A stretch of DNA of 64,000 nt. It comes from Pomphorhynchus laevis (Eukaryota; Acanthocephala; Palaeacanthocephala; Echinorhynchida; Pomphorhynchidae). How positions within the stretch are numbered: the stretch's first letter is position 1; the number at the start of each line of letters is the position of its first letter. Shown in pieces: positions 1 to 9,035 of the stretch. Position numbers and translations under genes: made by a program. Location: positions 124,001-188,000 of the forward strand of contig WNNJ02002305.1 of the NCBI GenBank assembly GCA_012934845.2, read 5' to 3'. Below the pieces are notes generated by a model. It was not told where the DNA came from. It made no database searches and worked only from the letters and a program-made list of their open reading frames with translations.

Positions 1-21
1 GCAGCACTGTACACTACAATC

Positions 22-77
22 AGCGTAGGTGGACCTCATCAGCAGTGAGCCTACGCCTACCTTTCGTGTTTCGGTCC
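22..77 (-). ncRNA. Permuted hammerhead-like pseudoknot, satellite unit 1
   Basis: On the minus strand the order is helix a strand GGACC, then GAAAC, a short variable stretch, UA, G, helix b strand GCGUAGG, CUCACUG, CUGAUGA, helix a partner GGUCC, one A, and helix b partner CCUACGC followed by U. Helices a (5 bp) and b (7 bp plus a G-U pair) cross, so they form a pseudoknot. GAAAC and CUGAUGA directly flank helix a, as hammerhead core words flank stem II. A canonical stem I is absent, so self-cleavage is only inferred. Confidence 0.6.
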
Positions 78-391
78 TTTAATGATCTGCTGAAATTTTC
101 CTCTGCTGCCTTTCTGTAAAAACAAACGATACAGTTTGTAAGGAACACATTTCCACTTGTGCAAACTGTACGTTGTTTCCGTCTTTTGTAACAAAAAGAC
201 GGAGATAGCACTACAGTTGCCGGAAACAACCGACAATCTGTCTTTTGAATTTTCTTGACAGGAAACCGGAATCTGCCAGGTTAATAGAATGAATAATTGC
301 ATACACGAGCGAGTATCATCATTTGGTCGGCTTCATAAATTATCCTCGTGTGAAGTCTTTAATCCTAGATGCAGCACTGTACACTACAATC

Positions 392-447
392 AGCGTAGGT
401 GGACCTCATCAGCAGTGAGCCTACGCCTACCTTTCGTGTTTCGGTCC
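392..447 (-). ncRNA. Permuted hammerhead-like pseudoknot, satellite unit 2
   Basis: Exact repeat of the motif at 22-77, one 370-bp period downstream, same strand. Its presence in every unit shows that it is a regular part of the satellite monomer. Confidence 0.6.
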
Positions 448-705
448 TTTAATGATCTGCTGAAATTTTCCTCTGCTGCCTTTCTGTAAAAACAAACGAT
501 ACAGTTTGTAAGGAACACATTTCCACTTGTGCAAACTGTACGTTGTTTCCGTCTTTTGTAACAAAAAGACGGAGATAATGATCTGCTGAAATTTTCCTCT
601 GCTGCCTTTCTGTAAAAACAAACGATACAGTTTGTAAGGAACACATTTCCACTTGTGCAAACTGTACGTTGTTTCCGTCTTTTGTAACAAAAAGACGGAG
701 ATAAA

Positions 706-761
706 GGACCGAAACACGAAAGGTAGGCGTAGGCTCACTGCTGATGAGGTCCACCTACGCT
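706..761 (+). ncRNA. Permuted hammerhead-like pseudoknot, inverted unit
   Basis: The same motif on the plus strand in the inverted half of the array. GGACC lies at 706-710, GAAAC at 711-715, GCGTAGG at 727-733, CTGATGA at 741-747, GGTCC at 748-752, CCTACGC at 754-760 and the wobble-partner U at 761. Confidence 0.6.
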
Positions 762-1075
762 GATTGTAGTGTACAGTGCTGCATCTAGGATTAAAGACTT
801 CACACGAGGATAATTTATGAAGCCGACCAAATGATGATACTCGCTCGTGTATGCAATTATTCATTCTATTAACCTGGCAGATTCCGGTTTCCTGTCAAGA
901 AAATTCAAAAGACAGATTGTCGGTTGTTTCCGGCAACTGTAGTGCTATCTCCGTCTTTTTGTTACAAAAGACGGAAACAACGTACAGTTTGCACAAGTGG
1001 AAATGTGTTCCTTACAAACTGTATCGTTTGTTTTTACAGAAAGGCAGCAGAGGAAAATTTCAGCAGATCATTAAA

Positions 1076-1131
1076 GGACCGAAACACGAAAGGTAGGCGT
1101 AGGCTCACTGCTGATGAGGTCCACCTACGCT
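1076..1131 (+). ncRNA. Permuted hammerhead-like pseudoknot, last unit
   Basis: Fourth copy, 370 bp after the copy at 706-761 and identical to it in all paired segments and core words. Confidence 0.6.
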
Positions 1132-1240
1132 GATTGTAGTGTACAGTGCTGCATCTAGGATTAAAGACTTCACACGAGGATAATTTATGAAGCCGACCAA
1201 ATGATGATACTCGCTCGTGTATGCAATTATTCATTCTAAT

Positions 1241-1538
1241 TTGTAAATATTATAAAAATAATTGTTTTGTTGTATGAATAACGTAGAATATATAAAATTA
1301 GGTACGGATGTTATTAACAATTCAAAATTCAATAAATTAAACAGAGACGATAGATTACAAAGATACAGTATTTAATATTTTAAGAAAAAGATGAATATAA
1401 ATAATCAAATAGATTTGAAAGAGAGTCGAGGATGTCGATTCACATTATTGTTGAGAGAAGAAAAGGCATCGGCCGACAGAACATTGCTATTGTTAAAACC
1501 ATAAAATAGCTAAAACAGATAATAACATTTTAAGAACT
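1241..1538. other. AT-rich stretch without recognised feature
   Basis: No coding region or repeat recognised. It lies between the satellite and the palindromic 5' end of the first PLE and may be decayed element sequence. Confidence 0.5.
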
Positions 1539-1579
1539 ATATATTATTACAGGAACGAAGAAAAAAATATCCTTTATTT

Positions 1580-1622
1580 GATAAAAATTCTATATTTCGA
1601 TAGCTCCTGCTATCATCATCAG
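1580..1622 (-). ncRNA. Hammerhead ribozyme (PLE type), minus strand
   Basis: Read on the minus strand: CUGAUGA (1622-1616), one U, stem II GAUAG/CUAUC closing a CAGGAG loop, GAAA, an AU-rich stem III, and an AUC cleavage triplet ending at 1580. The spacing fits the minimal hammerheads known in PLE pseudo-LTRs. Stem I is weak, as in other minimal PLE hammerheads. Confidence 0.75.
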
Positions 1623-1676
1623 GATTACAAAAAAAAATATTTCAAAAATATATTTTGAAACATTTTTTTTGTAATC

Positions 1677-1719
1677 CTGATGATGATAGCAGGAGCTATC
1701 GAAATATAGAATTTTTATC
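1677..1719 (+). ncRNA. Hammerhead ribozyme (PLE type), plus strand
   Basis: CTGATGA at 1677-1683, stem II GATAG/CTATC around 1685-1700, GAAA at 1701-1704, a short AT stem III, and ATC at 1717-1719 as the expected cleavage triplet. It is in the same orientation as, and about 70 bp ahead of, the PLE reverse transcriptase remnant, which fits a 5' pLTR position. Confidence 0.78.
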
Positions 1720-1789
1720 AAATAAAGGATATTTTTTTCTTCGTTCCTGTAATAATATATATTTGAAATGAAAGAAGATTGTGGGCTGA

Positions 1790-3040
1790 GTATTTATTAT
1801 TTTAAGAACTTGTTACTCAAAAAATGCGAAATCTGGTTCTATGTACTTACTCCCAAAATATTCATAATAAGGAACATCGTGCAAAACCTATTATTGCGTC
1901 ATATATGGCATGTTCATATACCATATCCAAAATAATTGAGAAAATAATCAATTATTATAGGAAAAAAAACCTTTTCCCATGTTCAGGATGGAACTCATTT
2001 CTCTCAAATGATCCGTAACTATATTGCAAAGGTAAACGATGATTAGTTTTGACATCGTTTCGATGTTCACTAATGTGCCCACAAATAAAGCTATTTAGCT
2101 AGCTGCAAAACTATTAAAGGAAAATTCGGATGACTCCGTTTAACTTTGTTTCGAAGAGTGAACCGAATTGCTTGTTTTATGCACAAGTAAAACAATTTTT
2201 AAATTTAATGATAATGTATATAAACAAAACGACGGTCTCGCAATGGGAAATCCTTTAGCAGCCCTTATTAATGAATTATATGAGAAATTGGGAATTAAAT
2301 AATATCACTAAGATGGCTGTTGTTATGTGGATACGATATGTCGATGATACGTTTGATATTTGTGATAACACAATTAATGTACAGGACATGCCCAACATCT
2401 TTGAAAATATCTGCTGCCAATTCCTTGCTTTTACGAAGTAAGATAATTGTTTCCGATATAAATGAACTTGAAACAAATAATAAGATAATTAGAATTGTAT
2501 TAGATAAAAAAGGTTTTCCATCATGGGGAATTAAAAAGGCTTTCTACAAAAGTACCAAAAAGGATAAACAAGTTGTTCTTGGCCCAGCACGAGAAAAGAA
2601 ATACATAGGATTACCATTTATAGATAATTTTTGGAATATTAATTTTAAAATATTTGTTTCAAACAATAAAACATTAAATACTTAAAATATGGTTTTGTAA
2701 AACCATATTAGTAAAATACCGAAGTTACATAAATTAATTTTTTTATTTTGTTTTTATACTTTATTTAATTTTTCTTGTATTTTAAACAGAAATATAAATG
2801 TATTTTAATAAATAAAATATTGTAATTATTTTTGTTTTGTTTCTAAACTCTTTTGAATCATCCTTTTTATCACCTTTTGTGTACCTTCAAAAGTTGGCGA
2901 AATCGTGTTAAAAATTTAAACAACAGTGAAAGCAGTTGGTTATCGCTAACAACTGCAGCACTTGCCCATAGCAAATGGTTGTGATCGTTTTGAACTTTGT
3001 TTTATATAAGCTTGCACGTTTTAAAAAACATTGTAATTTT
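1790..3040 (+). pseudogene. Decayed Penelope-like element, RT and GIY-YIG tail
   Basis: Conserved PLE reverse transcriptase blocks are spread over three frames. A block at about 1840-1960 reads HRAKPIIASYMACSYTISK, matching the PLE RPIVS region. The block at 2045-2090 begins SFDIVSMFTNVP. About 2215-2365 holds the KQNDGLAMGNPLAALI block and the catalytic RYVDDTFD motif. About 2510-2640 has a basic segment with YIGLPFIDNFWN, typical of the end of canonical PLE RTs. Around 2900-3000 a few residues recall a GIY-YIG endonuclease tail. Many breaks show it is dead. Hammerheads lie at both ends (1677 and 3041). RT sequence and hammerheads suggest a canonical C-terminal-endonuclease PLE, a lineage distinct from the Naiad-type copies elsewhere in the window. 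Confidence 0.8.
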
Positions 3041-3072
3041 CTGAAGATGCTAACAGTAGTTAGCGAAATATC
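3041..3072 (+). ncRNA. Hammerhead ribozyme at PLE 3' end
   Basis: CTGAAGA at 3041-3047 (position 7 of the core is variable), one T, stem II GCTAAC/GTTAGC (3049-3054 with 3059-3064) around an AGTA loop, GAAA at 3065-3068, then a TATC triplet context. Same layout as the 5' copy at 1677, on the same strand and just after the PLE coding remnant. Confidence 0.7.
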
Positions 3073-3196
3073 AATAAAAAATTTCCTCCTTTTTTGATCC
3101 TGCTCCAACAATTCTTGATCAATAATGGATCATTATCAACTATGCACACTTATTTGACTAAATAACTAAATAACAAAAGTTGAAACCTGATAACAG

Positions 3197-3300
3197 AGCA
3201 GTTCCTCCTAATGACCTCTAATCCTCATTTTGATAAATCGTATGTTATTTATTAGTCAATTCATAAAATTTGACTTTTATTTTAAAGTTAAATTTTTAAT
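3197..3300 (+). repeat. Truncated Naiad-type pLTR fragment
   Basis: This is the reverse complement of the pLTR segment seen at 8030-8110 (the GAGGTCATTAGGAGGAACTG region and its upstream AT-rich flank), cut off inside the motif at its left end. Unlike most pLTR copies here, its element-sense strand is plus. Too short to fold the whole motif. Confidence 0.7.
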
Positions 3301-4942
3301 TTTAACTTATATATTTTAACTTTTGACTCCACAAATAATGCTATTAGTTTAATTTTACTAATATAATTATGGGTATTAATTGATTTATGAATTACCAAAT
3401 ATATCCCTATGTACTAGGGATTAATAAAATCAATAAAATTGTTTGTAAAATCCCTACATCAGATTGTGATATGGTTTTGATAGGCTAGACTAACTTGTGT
3501 ACGCAAGAAACAATAACTCTCATAAACAAGACAATTTACTATATTATGGATTACATCGTTCAGAAAATCAGTCACAAAATTGATTTTGGCATTGTTGCAA
3601 TTCTGTTGTAAGCGTTGGAACATAAAATTGTCTAAATTTGAAGATGTTTTAATGGGTAAATATGATGCGTAACCTAGATATACTAAAATTAGTTTTGTAA
3701 GACAATAATTAATTATAAATCTAAGTATAATTAATTATTTTACTAATCATATAAGCCCGACGCGAAAGAATGACGAATGCCGTTTCGTCATCACTATGAC
3801 TCATCAGTGCCAGTTCCCTCCCACTGCTGGATGCTGAGGAGGACTAGCAATTGATTATTAAAATTGATTATAAATCTAAAATAAAATTAATAGATACAAG
3901 TTAATAATTTTGCCATATTTTTAGAAAAAACTTGAAAATTGTTAAATGAGTTTACTCTAGTCTATGCACTTATAATTATTGTTATAACATAATAATTGTT
4001 ATATTAGCAGTGGATTTCTTTCCATTAGCTTTTGCATATTATGGAAATTATAAAATAATTATTTAATTATAATACAAAATCTTTACTCTTAATACAATGT
4101 TATCATATACATCCTGCATTCATTTGATCCTGTAAATTGAAAAGATCCGGTGATTCTATATAAATCATTTCTTATGTGTGCTTAAAATCATATACGAACT
4201 TATATAAAATACATATCAATATAGTTTTACTGTTTACTAATCCATAAAATTTGTTTTCATCTCGATCACATTTCATTTATCACCAAAAGCTCTTTTGTAT
4301 TCCAAATAAAAAAGTTATCATAAATTTTAATTTTTTTATTGTTATAAAAATAGTGTCTCAAAACTAATAAAAATAATAACAGTATCACAAGAAGTTGGTG
4401 AAGGCCCTGTAAATTCATCCTAGTCTTTAAACCCATCCTTTAGTGGGTTTTACTAAATGATGTAATGAGTTTTATGTAGTTTATGGAATATGTAAATAAA
4501 TCTGTAAATAATTATTTAATTATAATACAAAATCTTTTAGCAAAAACTTGAAAATTATTTAATGAGTTTACTCTAATCTATGCACTTCTAAGCGAATATG
4601 TTATTGTCATAATTGCAGATGTAAGATATTCTATTACAGTTCTACGTATTTTTAAATGGATTAATCTTATTTAATCAAATTAGCGGAAGGATTAAGCAAA
4701 CAATCGAATATTATCAACTGCCAAATTAATATCAGCTGCCATCATTTAAAAGTATTAAAAATCGACGTTGCTAGTAGCCTATATTTATATTATTTGATTA
4801 ATATAAATTATAATTAATATATTAATATCCATGGGTTAATTATGCTAGAAGTTATTAAAATATTATTTAAAATTATTAAAACTCTGCTTATCACATTAAT
4901 TTAGTTAATAAATAAACTAACAAATAATTACTGATATTTCAG
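3301..4942. other. AT-rich flank and probable NDUFA8 intron
   Basis: Apart from the hammerhead core at 3771-3807, no gene or named repeat was recognised. The right end is a splice acceptor (ATTTCAG at 4936-4942), so at least its last part is intron of NDUFA8. I searched for an exon coding the missing N-terminal segment and did not find one. Confidence 0.5.
3771..3807 (-). ncRNA. Hammerhead core in a GC-richer island
   Basis: On the minus strand: CUGAUGA (3807-3801), a clean stem II GUCAU/AUGAC with an AGUG loop (3800-3787), GAAA, a short stem III CG/CG around a GCAUU loop, and GUC with the expected cut after 3772. It sits in a 90-bp GC-richer island in very AT-rich DNA. Stem I strands next to it do not pair well, so it is either a decayed copy or a minimal type that acts as a dimer. 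Likely a PLE or retrozyme remnant inside the NDUFA8 locus. Confidence 0.65.
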
Positions 4943-7252
4943 GAATTTATGCTTTGCCGAAGCGAGGAGCAGGACGCTCGGAAGTGTATAGCGGAAGGAA
5001 AGGACGTGACCAAATGTGCAATAGATGCTTTCAAGTCGATTAGAGATACTTGTAATGAGTCATTTTCTACATATTGGAAGTGCTTAGATTTGTGCCCTGA
5101 AGGAAGATGGAATTATCGATTGTAAGCAATTAGATTTTATTTTAATGGTAAAGTGTGTTTTGCCGATTTTAAATGGCAAAGTAAACCAAATTCGTTTGGT
5201 TGAATTTTTTAACAAAACTATTAATTTAATCATTTAAAATAATTATTAATATTTATAAATAATTATTTAATAATTTATTATAAATAATAAATAATTAATA
5301 ATTAAAAATAATAATTAAATAATAAATAATAATAAATTTTAATATAATATTTCAATAGAAACAATAATGTCGAACATGAATATATTTAAAGACAACGAAC
5401 TAGTTCAGCAGCGATAAATGACAAAGATTTTAACTATTCTTGAATTTAATTATTTTGATAGATTATCAGATCAGCTAAATATTCGGGATTTTATATTATT
5501 TATAAATAAAAAGTAATGCTAAATAAAATTCAAATAATTAAAGTTAATAACTAATTTAAGTAGGAGAGATAACAGAAAATCAACCTGTTAATTGATTTAA
5601 ATTCATATACATAATATTACAATACACTAACAATTCAATGTTTTTCATTTAAAAACATTGTTGTATTTGAATAAATACAACACTCGTTTCGCGGATTTTC
5701 CTTGTTGTTATGATTGGCCGGATTAAACGACCAAAAAGAAAAAATCTTATAACAAATTTATTATCTAATTGCTGAAGTTTTCATTAATTGTTGTTCTTCA
5801 ATCTTTCGTCATTTACCTTAATCTGTCAGCATTTTTAGTAGTCCGTTGATTCAATGGTTCTAGACGTAAGTCGTCATCTTAGATGTTTATCAATGGATAG
5901 TCACATTACTATACACACATGATGTACCTATACAATTACATGCCAATGTTGTAATAAATCAGAAAGAATGAAATTATCGAATATTTTAATTAGCATTTTT
6001 GTTATTTGAAAACATCCAAGACTCAAATTTTTATATATTTAAACACAAATTATAAAATTTAATAAAACATATTATCATTTTTAAGTTTAATTTTTCACTT
6101 TTTCAATTAAATATAATGCGTAACATCATATTAAAATGGTAATAACAAAATCGTTGCGAGGCGATACGAATACTTTAATAAAATTTTGAAAATTGATTAA
6201 ATACAACTTAATCCTCAATTATTCGATGAACCACTTTCAATTACTCGTCGTTTAAAAGAACGTATTCATACCAAACGGATTTTGTTCGCCTATCCCGCGA
6301 ACAAAATCCCACTTCGGCTGCTTGTACAAAAATATATCATTCGGTCATCGCTAAAATAGATAGTAATAACTGTGAAGAAAATAGATAAAGTTATATATAC
6401 AGTTTATGTTGTTTAGTGAAATCTACAAACGAATACATAAATTAAACTGATCGGTTTATCTTTAATGAGAATATATTCATAAGATGCAAATATGAAAGAT
6501 TTTTATTATCAAAGAAGATTAATATAACGTGTACGACAAACTATTAGTTGTATTATCAAATCAGCTAACTATGAAAGTGATAATACAGGAGGCATATTTT
6601 ATTAATAAGAATAACATTTTATCTAATAATAAATCTGATTTTAATTTGAAATTTTTTTATTAGTTTTTAATTAGTTGTAATCCTTATTAATTAAATCAGC
6701 TAACTGAGTCTACGTATTTAATATAACTATAAAATAAACAAAGCATAATAATGCTAAATCAAAATTTAATATTAATATATTAATATATTAATATTAATGT
6801 AATATTAATATTGACCATATAATTGGTCAATACGATTGCTTAATTGGTTGATTGGTTAATTCTGTTCATTAATTTTTCGAGGTAATTTTTCGAAAATTAT
6901 AAGCAATTAATATTCGTTTTTAATATTGCAGATTTTTGTAATATTCGTTTTTATATTGTAGATATTTGTGAGGTAACATTGAGTATTTTTTATCTGTAAT
7001 TGAAGCTGCAAAGAGAGTCAGAAAGAATTTGAAACGTGTGCTGAAGAAAAAATGAATGTCAAGCGTCCAGAATCCGGATATTTCGCTATGACGCGTCTAC
7101 ATAAGACAACACGAGCAAAGCCTAAAGTCAATCACACAACCGAATTTCCATTTGAATCTTTACCAGAACCTCCAGCAATATCAGATATCAACAAATTCCC
7201 AGAAGCCAAGCAGTCCGCAGAATTGGGTGAACGTCTCCATTGGAGACTTTGA
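4943..7252 (+). CDS. NDUFA8: NDUFA8, complex I 19-kDa subunit (two exons seen; 5' exon missing)
   Basis: Accessory subunit of mitochondrial NADH:ubiquinone oxidoreductase, on the intermembrane-space face. Exon 4943-5121 begins after an ATTTCAG acceptor and encodes EFMLCRSEEQDARKC, the family's hallmark, with a CX9C spacing. It ends at a GTAAGC donor (5122). Exon 7006-7252 follows an AG at 7004-7005. The split codon joins as Phe (phase 2), giving RFCKESQKEFETC, a second CX9C, then GYFAMTRLHKTTRAKP and a stop at 7250-7252. These match the CHCH-domain cysteines and tail motif of NDUFA8. The N-terminal exon (about 45 residues in the family) was not found; it may lie upstream of 3000 or outside the window. 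The 1884-bp intron and the 3' flank hold PLE debris. Frame, splice signals and cysteines are intact, so the gene looks functional. Confidence 0.92.
5122..7005 (+). other. NDUFA8 intron with pLTR debris
   Basis: Very AT-rich intron of 1884 bp with GT-AG ends. It contains a pLTR end fragment at about 6690-6790 (core AATCAGCTAACTGAGTCTAC) and weaker relatives near 5463 and 6556. A perfect 11-bp stem-loop lies at 6279-6307 (ATTTTGTTCGC/GCGAACAAAAT). Nothing else was recognised. Confidence 0.75.
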
Positions 7253-7394
7253 CTAGCTAGCGAGATAATCCAATCGAAAATTTATAGACTACCAGTGTTA
7301 AACATATGCTATTTTTTTAATTTATAAAACATGTTAGAATTAAAAATTATTTAATTTAAAAGTCGATTATTTAGAATTGATTAATGAATTTATA

Positions 7395-7665
7395 AATAAG
7401 ATCAGCTAACTGAGTCTACTAATTTTATATTATTTATAAATTTAAAAAATAATAAATTTATAAAAGTAATGCTATAAATAATTTATAAAAGTAATTAACA
7501 GTTTTATTAAAATTTTTATTAAAATTTTTTTAAATTATTCTATAATTTAAATCAAGTAAAAATAAAAAATTGAAATTTAAAATAAACGTCATTTTTATGA
7601 ATTGAGTAATAAATAATAGACGTTGTATCAGAATAAGAATTAGAGGTCATCAGGAGGAAATCAGT
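7395..7665 (-). repeat. Truncated Naiad-type pLTR
   Basis: Carries the pLTR terminal motif (ATCAGCTAACTGAGTCTAC near 7401) and, 200 bp on, the AGAGGTCATCAGGAGGAA segment near 7645-7662. It stops just before helix b of the folded motif. It is an internally shortened copy of the pLTR seen complete at 7882-8300. Confidence 0.75.
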
Positions 7666-7881
7666 TACAATTGTCCTTTCAGAATCGATACAGTTAAACC
7701 ACTCCTAAATGAAGTAAGCGTACACTAACGTATCCGTGAAAACTTGGTGCTATGAGATTTCACATAATCACATGATCTACGTTTATCGTAAATGGAGATG
7801 ATGTATTTATGAATCAATATAAGCAGCATATCGTTAGAACATGAGACCGGATTTTTCTTTGATAAAGAGACTGTTCATGAT

Positions 7882-8300
7882 AATTAAATCAGCTAACTGA
7901 GTCTACGTATTTAATATAATTATAAAATAAACAAACATAATAATGCTAAATCAAAATTTAATAATTAAATAATAAAATTGATAATTGTTTTTAGATTTTC
8001 TATAATTTAAATCAAGTTAAAAAAATAAAATTTAAAATAAACGTCATTTTTATTAATTGACTAATAAATAACAGACGTTGTATCAGAATAAGAATTAGAG
8101 GTCATCAGGAGGAACTGCTATGCAATCAGGTTTCGGCCCCTAACTCCTCTACCCAACATAGCAGGGGGACCAAATACATGCTAATGATGTATTTCCTCTG
8201 ATAAAACTATCTAGTATCTTATTCTAATACAAAGGATATTATTTATTATCCATCCATAAAAATTTGCCACTTAAGAGTTTAAATTTGTAATAGAACATTT
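7882..8300 (-). mobile_element. Naiad-type pLTR, copy A
   Basis: Starts with the conserved terminal block AATCAGCTAACTGAGTCTAC, continues through an AT-rich part and the folded motif (8097-8199), and ends with the last codons of the Naiad RT read on the minus strand (complement of CCATAAAAATTTGCCACTTAAG). A short piece of element coding sequence continues to about 8370. Confidence 0.85.
8097..8199 (-). ncRNA. Naiad pLTR pseudoknot motif, copy A
   Basis: Element-sense (minus) order: outer stem AGAGG, hairpin AAAUACAU/AUGUAUUU, helix a, helix b CUGCUAUG, a loop, helix a partner, GAAAC, helix b partner CAUAGCAG, then CUGAUGA and CCUCU closing the outer stem. In this copy helix a has one bulged base. 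Confidence 0.6.
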
Positions 8301-8458
8301 TTGTAATAAATTACAACATATCGTTGTAATAGAACATTTTTTATCCATTATAGAACAGTGTCTATATTTACCACTATTTTAACAGGATATTCTCATTTAC
8401 ATAATGAATCAAATCATATTATTAACTTAATCGTATCATATCAAATTTATTCAGAATT

Positions 8459-8800
8459 AATTAAATAAGCTAACTGAGTCTACATATTTTATATTGCAAA
8501 TTAAAAATAATGCAAAATAAAAGTTCAATAATAAAAAATTGGTTAATAATAAATGATTGTTATAAGATTTTATATAATTTATATCAAGATGAATTATAAA
8601 CTCAAATTAAAAATAAAAATCAATTATTATGAATTGACTAATAGATAACAAACTATGTATCAGAATAAAGATTAGAGGTCATTAGGAGGAACTGCCATGC
8701 TATCAGGTTTCGACCCCTAACTCCTCTACCCAACATAGCAGCAGTTCCAAATACGTGTTAAGGACGTATTTCCTCTTATAATATTTGATGTTTCTAGTGT
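8459..8800 (-). mobile_element. Naiad-type pLTR, copy B (diverged)
   Basis: Terminal block AAGCTAACTGAGTCTACAT at its left end and the folded motif at 8674-8776. It is more diverged than copies D-F, so probably older. It lies in a run of three pLTRs (A, B, C) within 1.2 kb, a tandem arrangement known for PLEs. Confidence 0.82.
8674..8776 (-). ncRNA. Naiad pLTR motif, copy B, with compensatory changes
   Basis: The side hairpin reads AAATACGT/ACGTATTT here against AAATACAT/ATGTATTT in copies A, D and F, a two-sided change that keeps pairing. Helix b has one change (CTGCCATG) which is a G-U pair on the minus strand. Helix a has decayed (GACCCC against AGTTCC), and the CUGAUGA word is CUAAUGA. 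Confidence 0.55.
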
Positions 8801-8869
8801 ATGTTAAAAGCATGTAAAATAAACGAATACATTTTGTATATTATTGATACAAAAATAAGTACTTATCTA

Positions 8870-9035
8870 TTAAGTCATTTTTATGAATTGACTAATAAAT
8901 AACAGACGTTTTATCAGAATAAGAATTAGAGGTCATCAGGAGGAACTGCTATGCTATCAGGTTTCAGCCTCTATTCCTCGACCCAACATATCAGCGGGGC
9001 CAAATACATGCTAAGGACGTATTTCCTCTGATTAA
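8870..9035 (-). mobile_element. Naiad-type pLTR, copy C (partial)
   Basis: Lacks the terminal block. It contains the AT-rich GAATTGACTAATAAATAACAG segment and the folded motif at 8928-9029, and runs directly into Naiad RT sequence. Confidence 0.8.
8928..9029 (-). ncRNA. Naiad pLTR motif, copy C, intermediate state
   Basis: The side hairpin is AAATACAT/ACGTATTT. On the minus strand this leaves a G-U pair, intermediate between copy A (A-U) and copy B (G-C). Helices a and b are partly eroded (ATATCAG in place of ATAGCAG). Confidence 0.5.

Larger units (their letters stand above)
1..1240. repeat. 370-bp satellite, tandem then inverted (head-to-head)
   Basis: A 370-bp unit runs 1-370 and 371 to about 576 in one orientation. 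A direct repeat of about 126 bp of its own sequence follows (about 577-702). The same unit then appears reverse-complemented from 703 to 1072 and 1073 to about 1240. The motif starting GCAGCACTGT recurs exactly 370 bp apart (1 and 371), and the inverted motif AAAGGACCG also recurs 370 bp apart. Each complete unit contains a perfect hairpin with stem CCGTCTTTT/AAAAGACGG and the pseudoknotted motif annotated separately. Units are nearly identical, which implies recent amplification or conversion. Open frames of 66-145 codons inside it are by-products of the repeat, not genes. The array runs off the left edge. The 370-bp monomer with a ribozyme-like domain resembles metazoan retrozymes (inference). 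Confidence 0.93.
1539..1760. repeat. Near-perfect palindrome with two head-to-head hammerheads
   Basis: The arms at 1539 to about 1635 and about 1665 to 1760 are reverse complements, with a short AT-rich centre near 1650. Each arm carries one hammerhead core. Inverted terminal arrangements of pLTRs are known for PLEs, and degraded PLE reverse transcriptase follows immediately on the plus strand, so this is best read as an inverted pLTR end. Confidence 0.85.

Noticed and set aside
22-77. HDV-like ribozyme on the strand opposite to the satellite motif
   Set aside because: The opposite strand also gives a nested pseudoknot with a 7-bp first helix, a second helix and a small hairpin in HDV-like order. 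But there is no suitable catalytic C in the strand before the last helix, no GG for the inner two-pair helix, and the terminal G-U pairs become A-C mismatches.
427-864. Open frames of 60-145 codons in the satellite
   Set aside because: They exist because the unit lacks stops over part of its length and is inverted on itself; the same peptides recur on both strands. No start context or domain.
2880-3000. Possible 5' exon of NDUFA8 (a frame reading NGCDRFELC)
   Set aside because: Superficially like the CDxxNxEFMLC junction, but stops precede it, no donor site follows, and position and sequence fit the GIY-YIG tail of the PLE.
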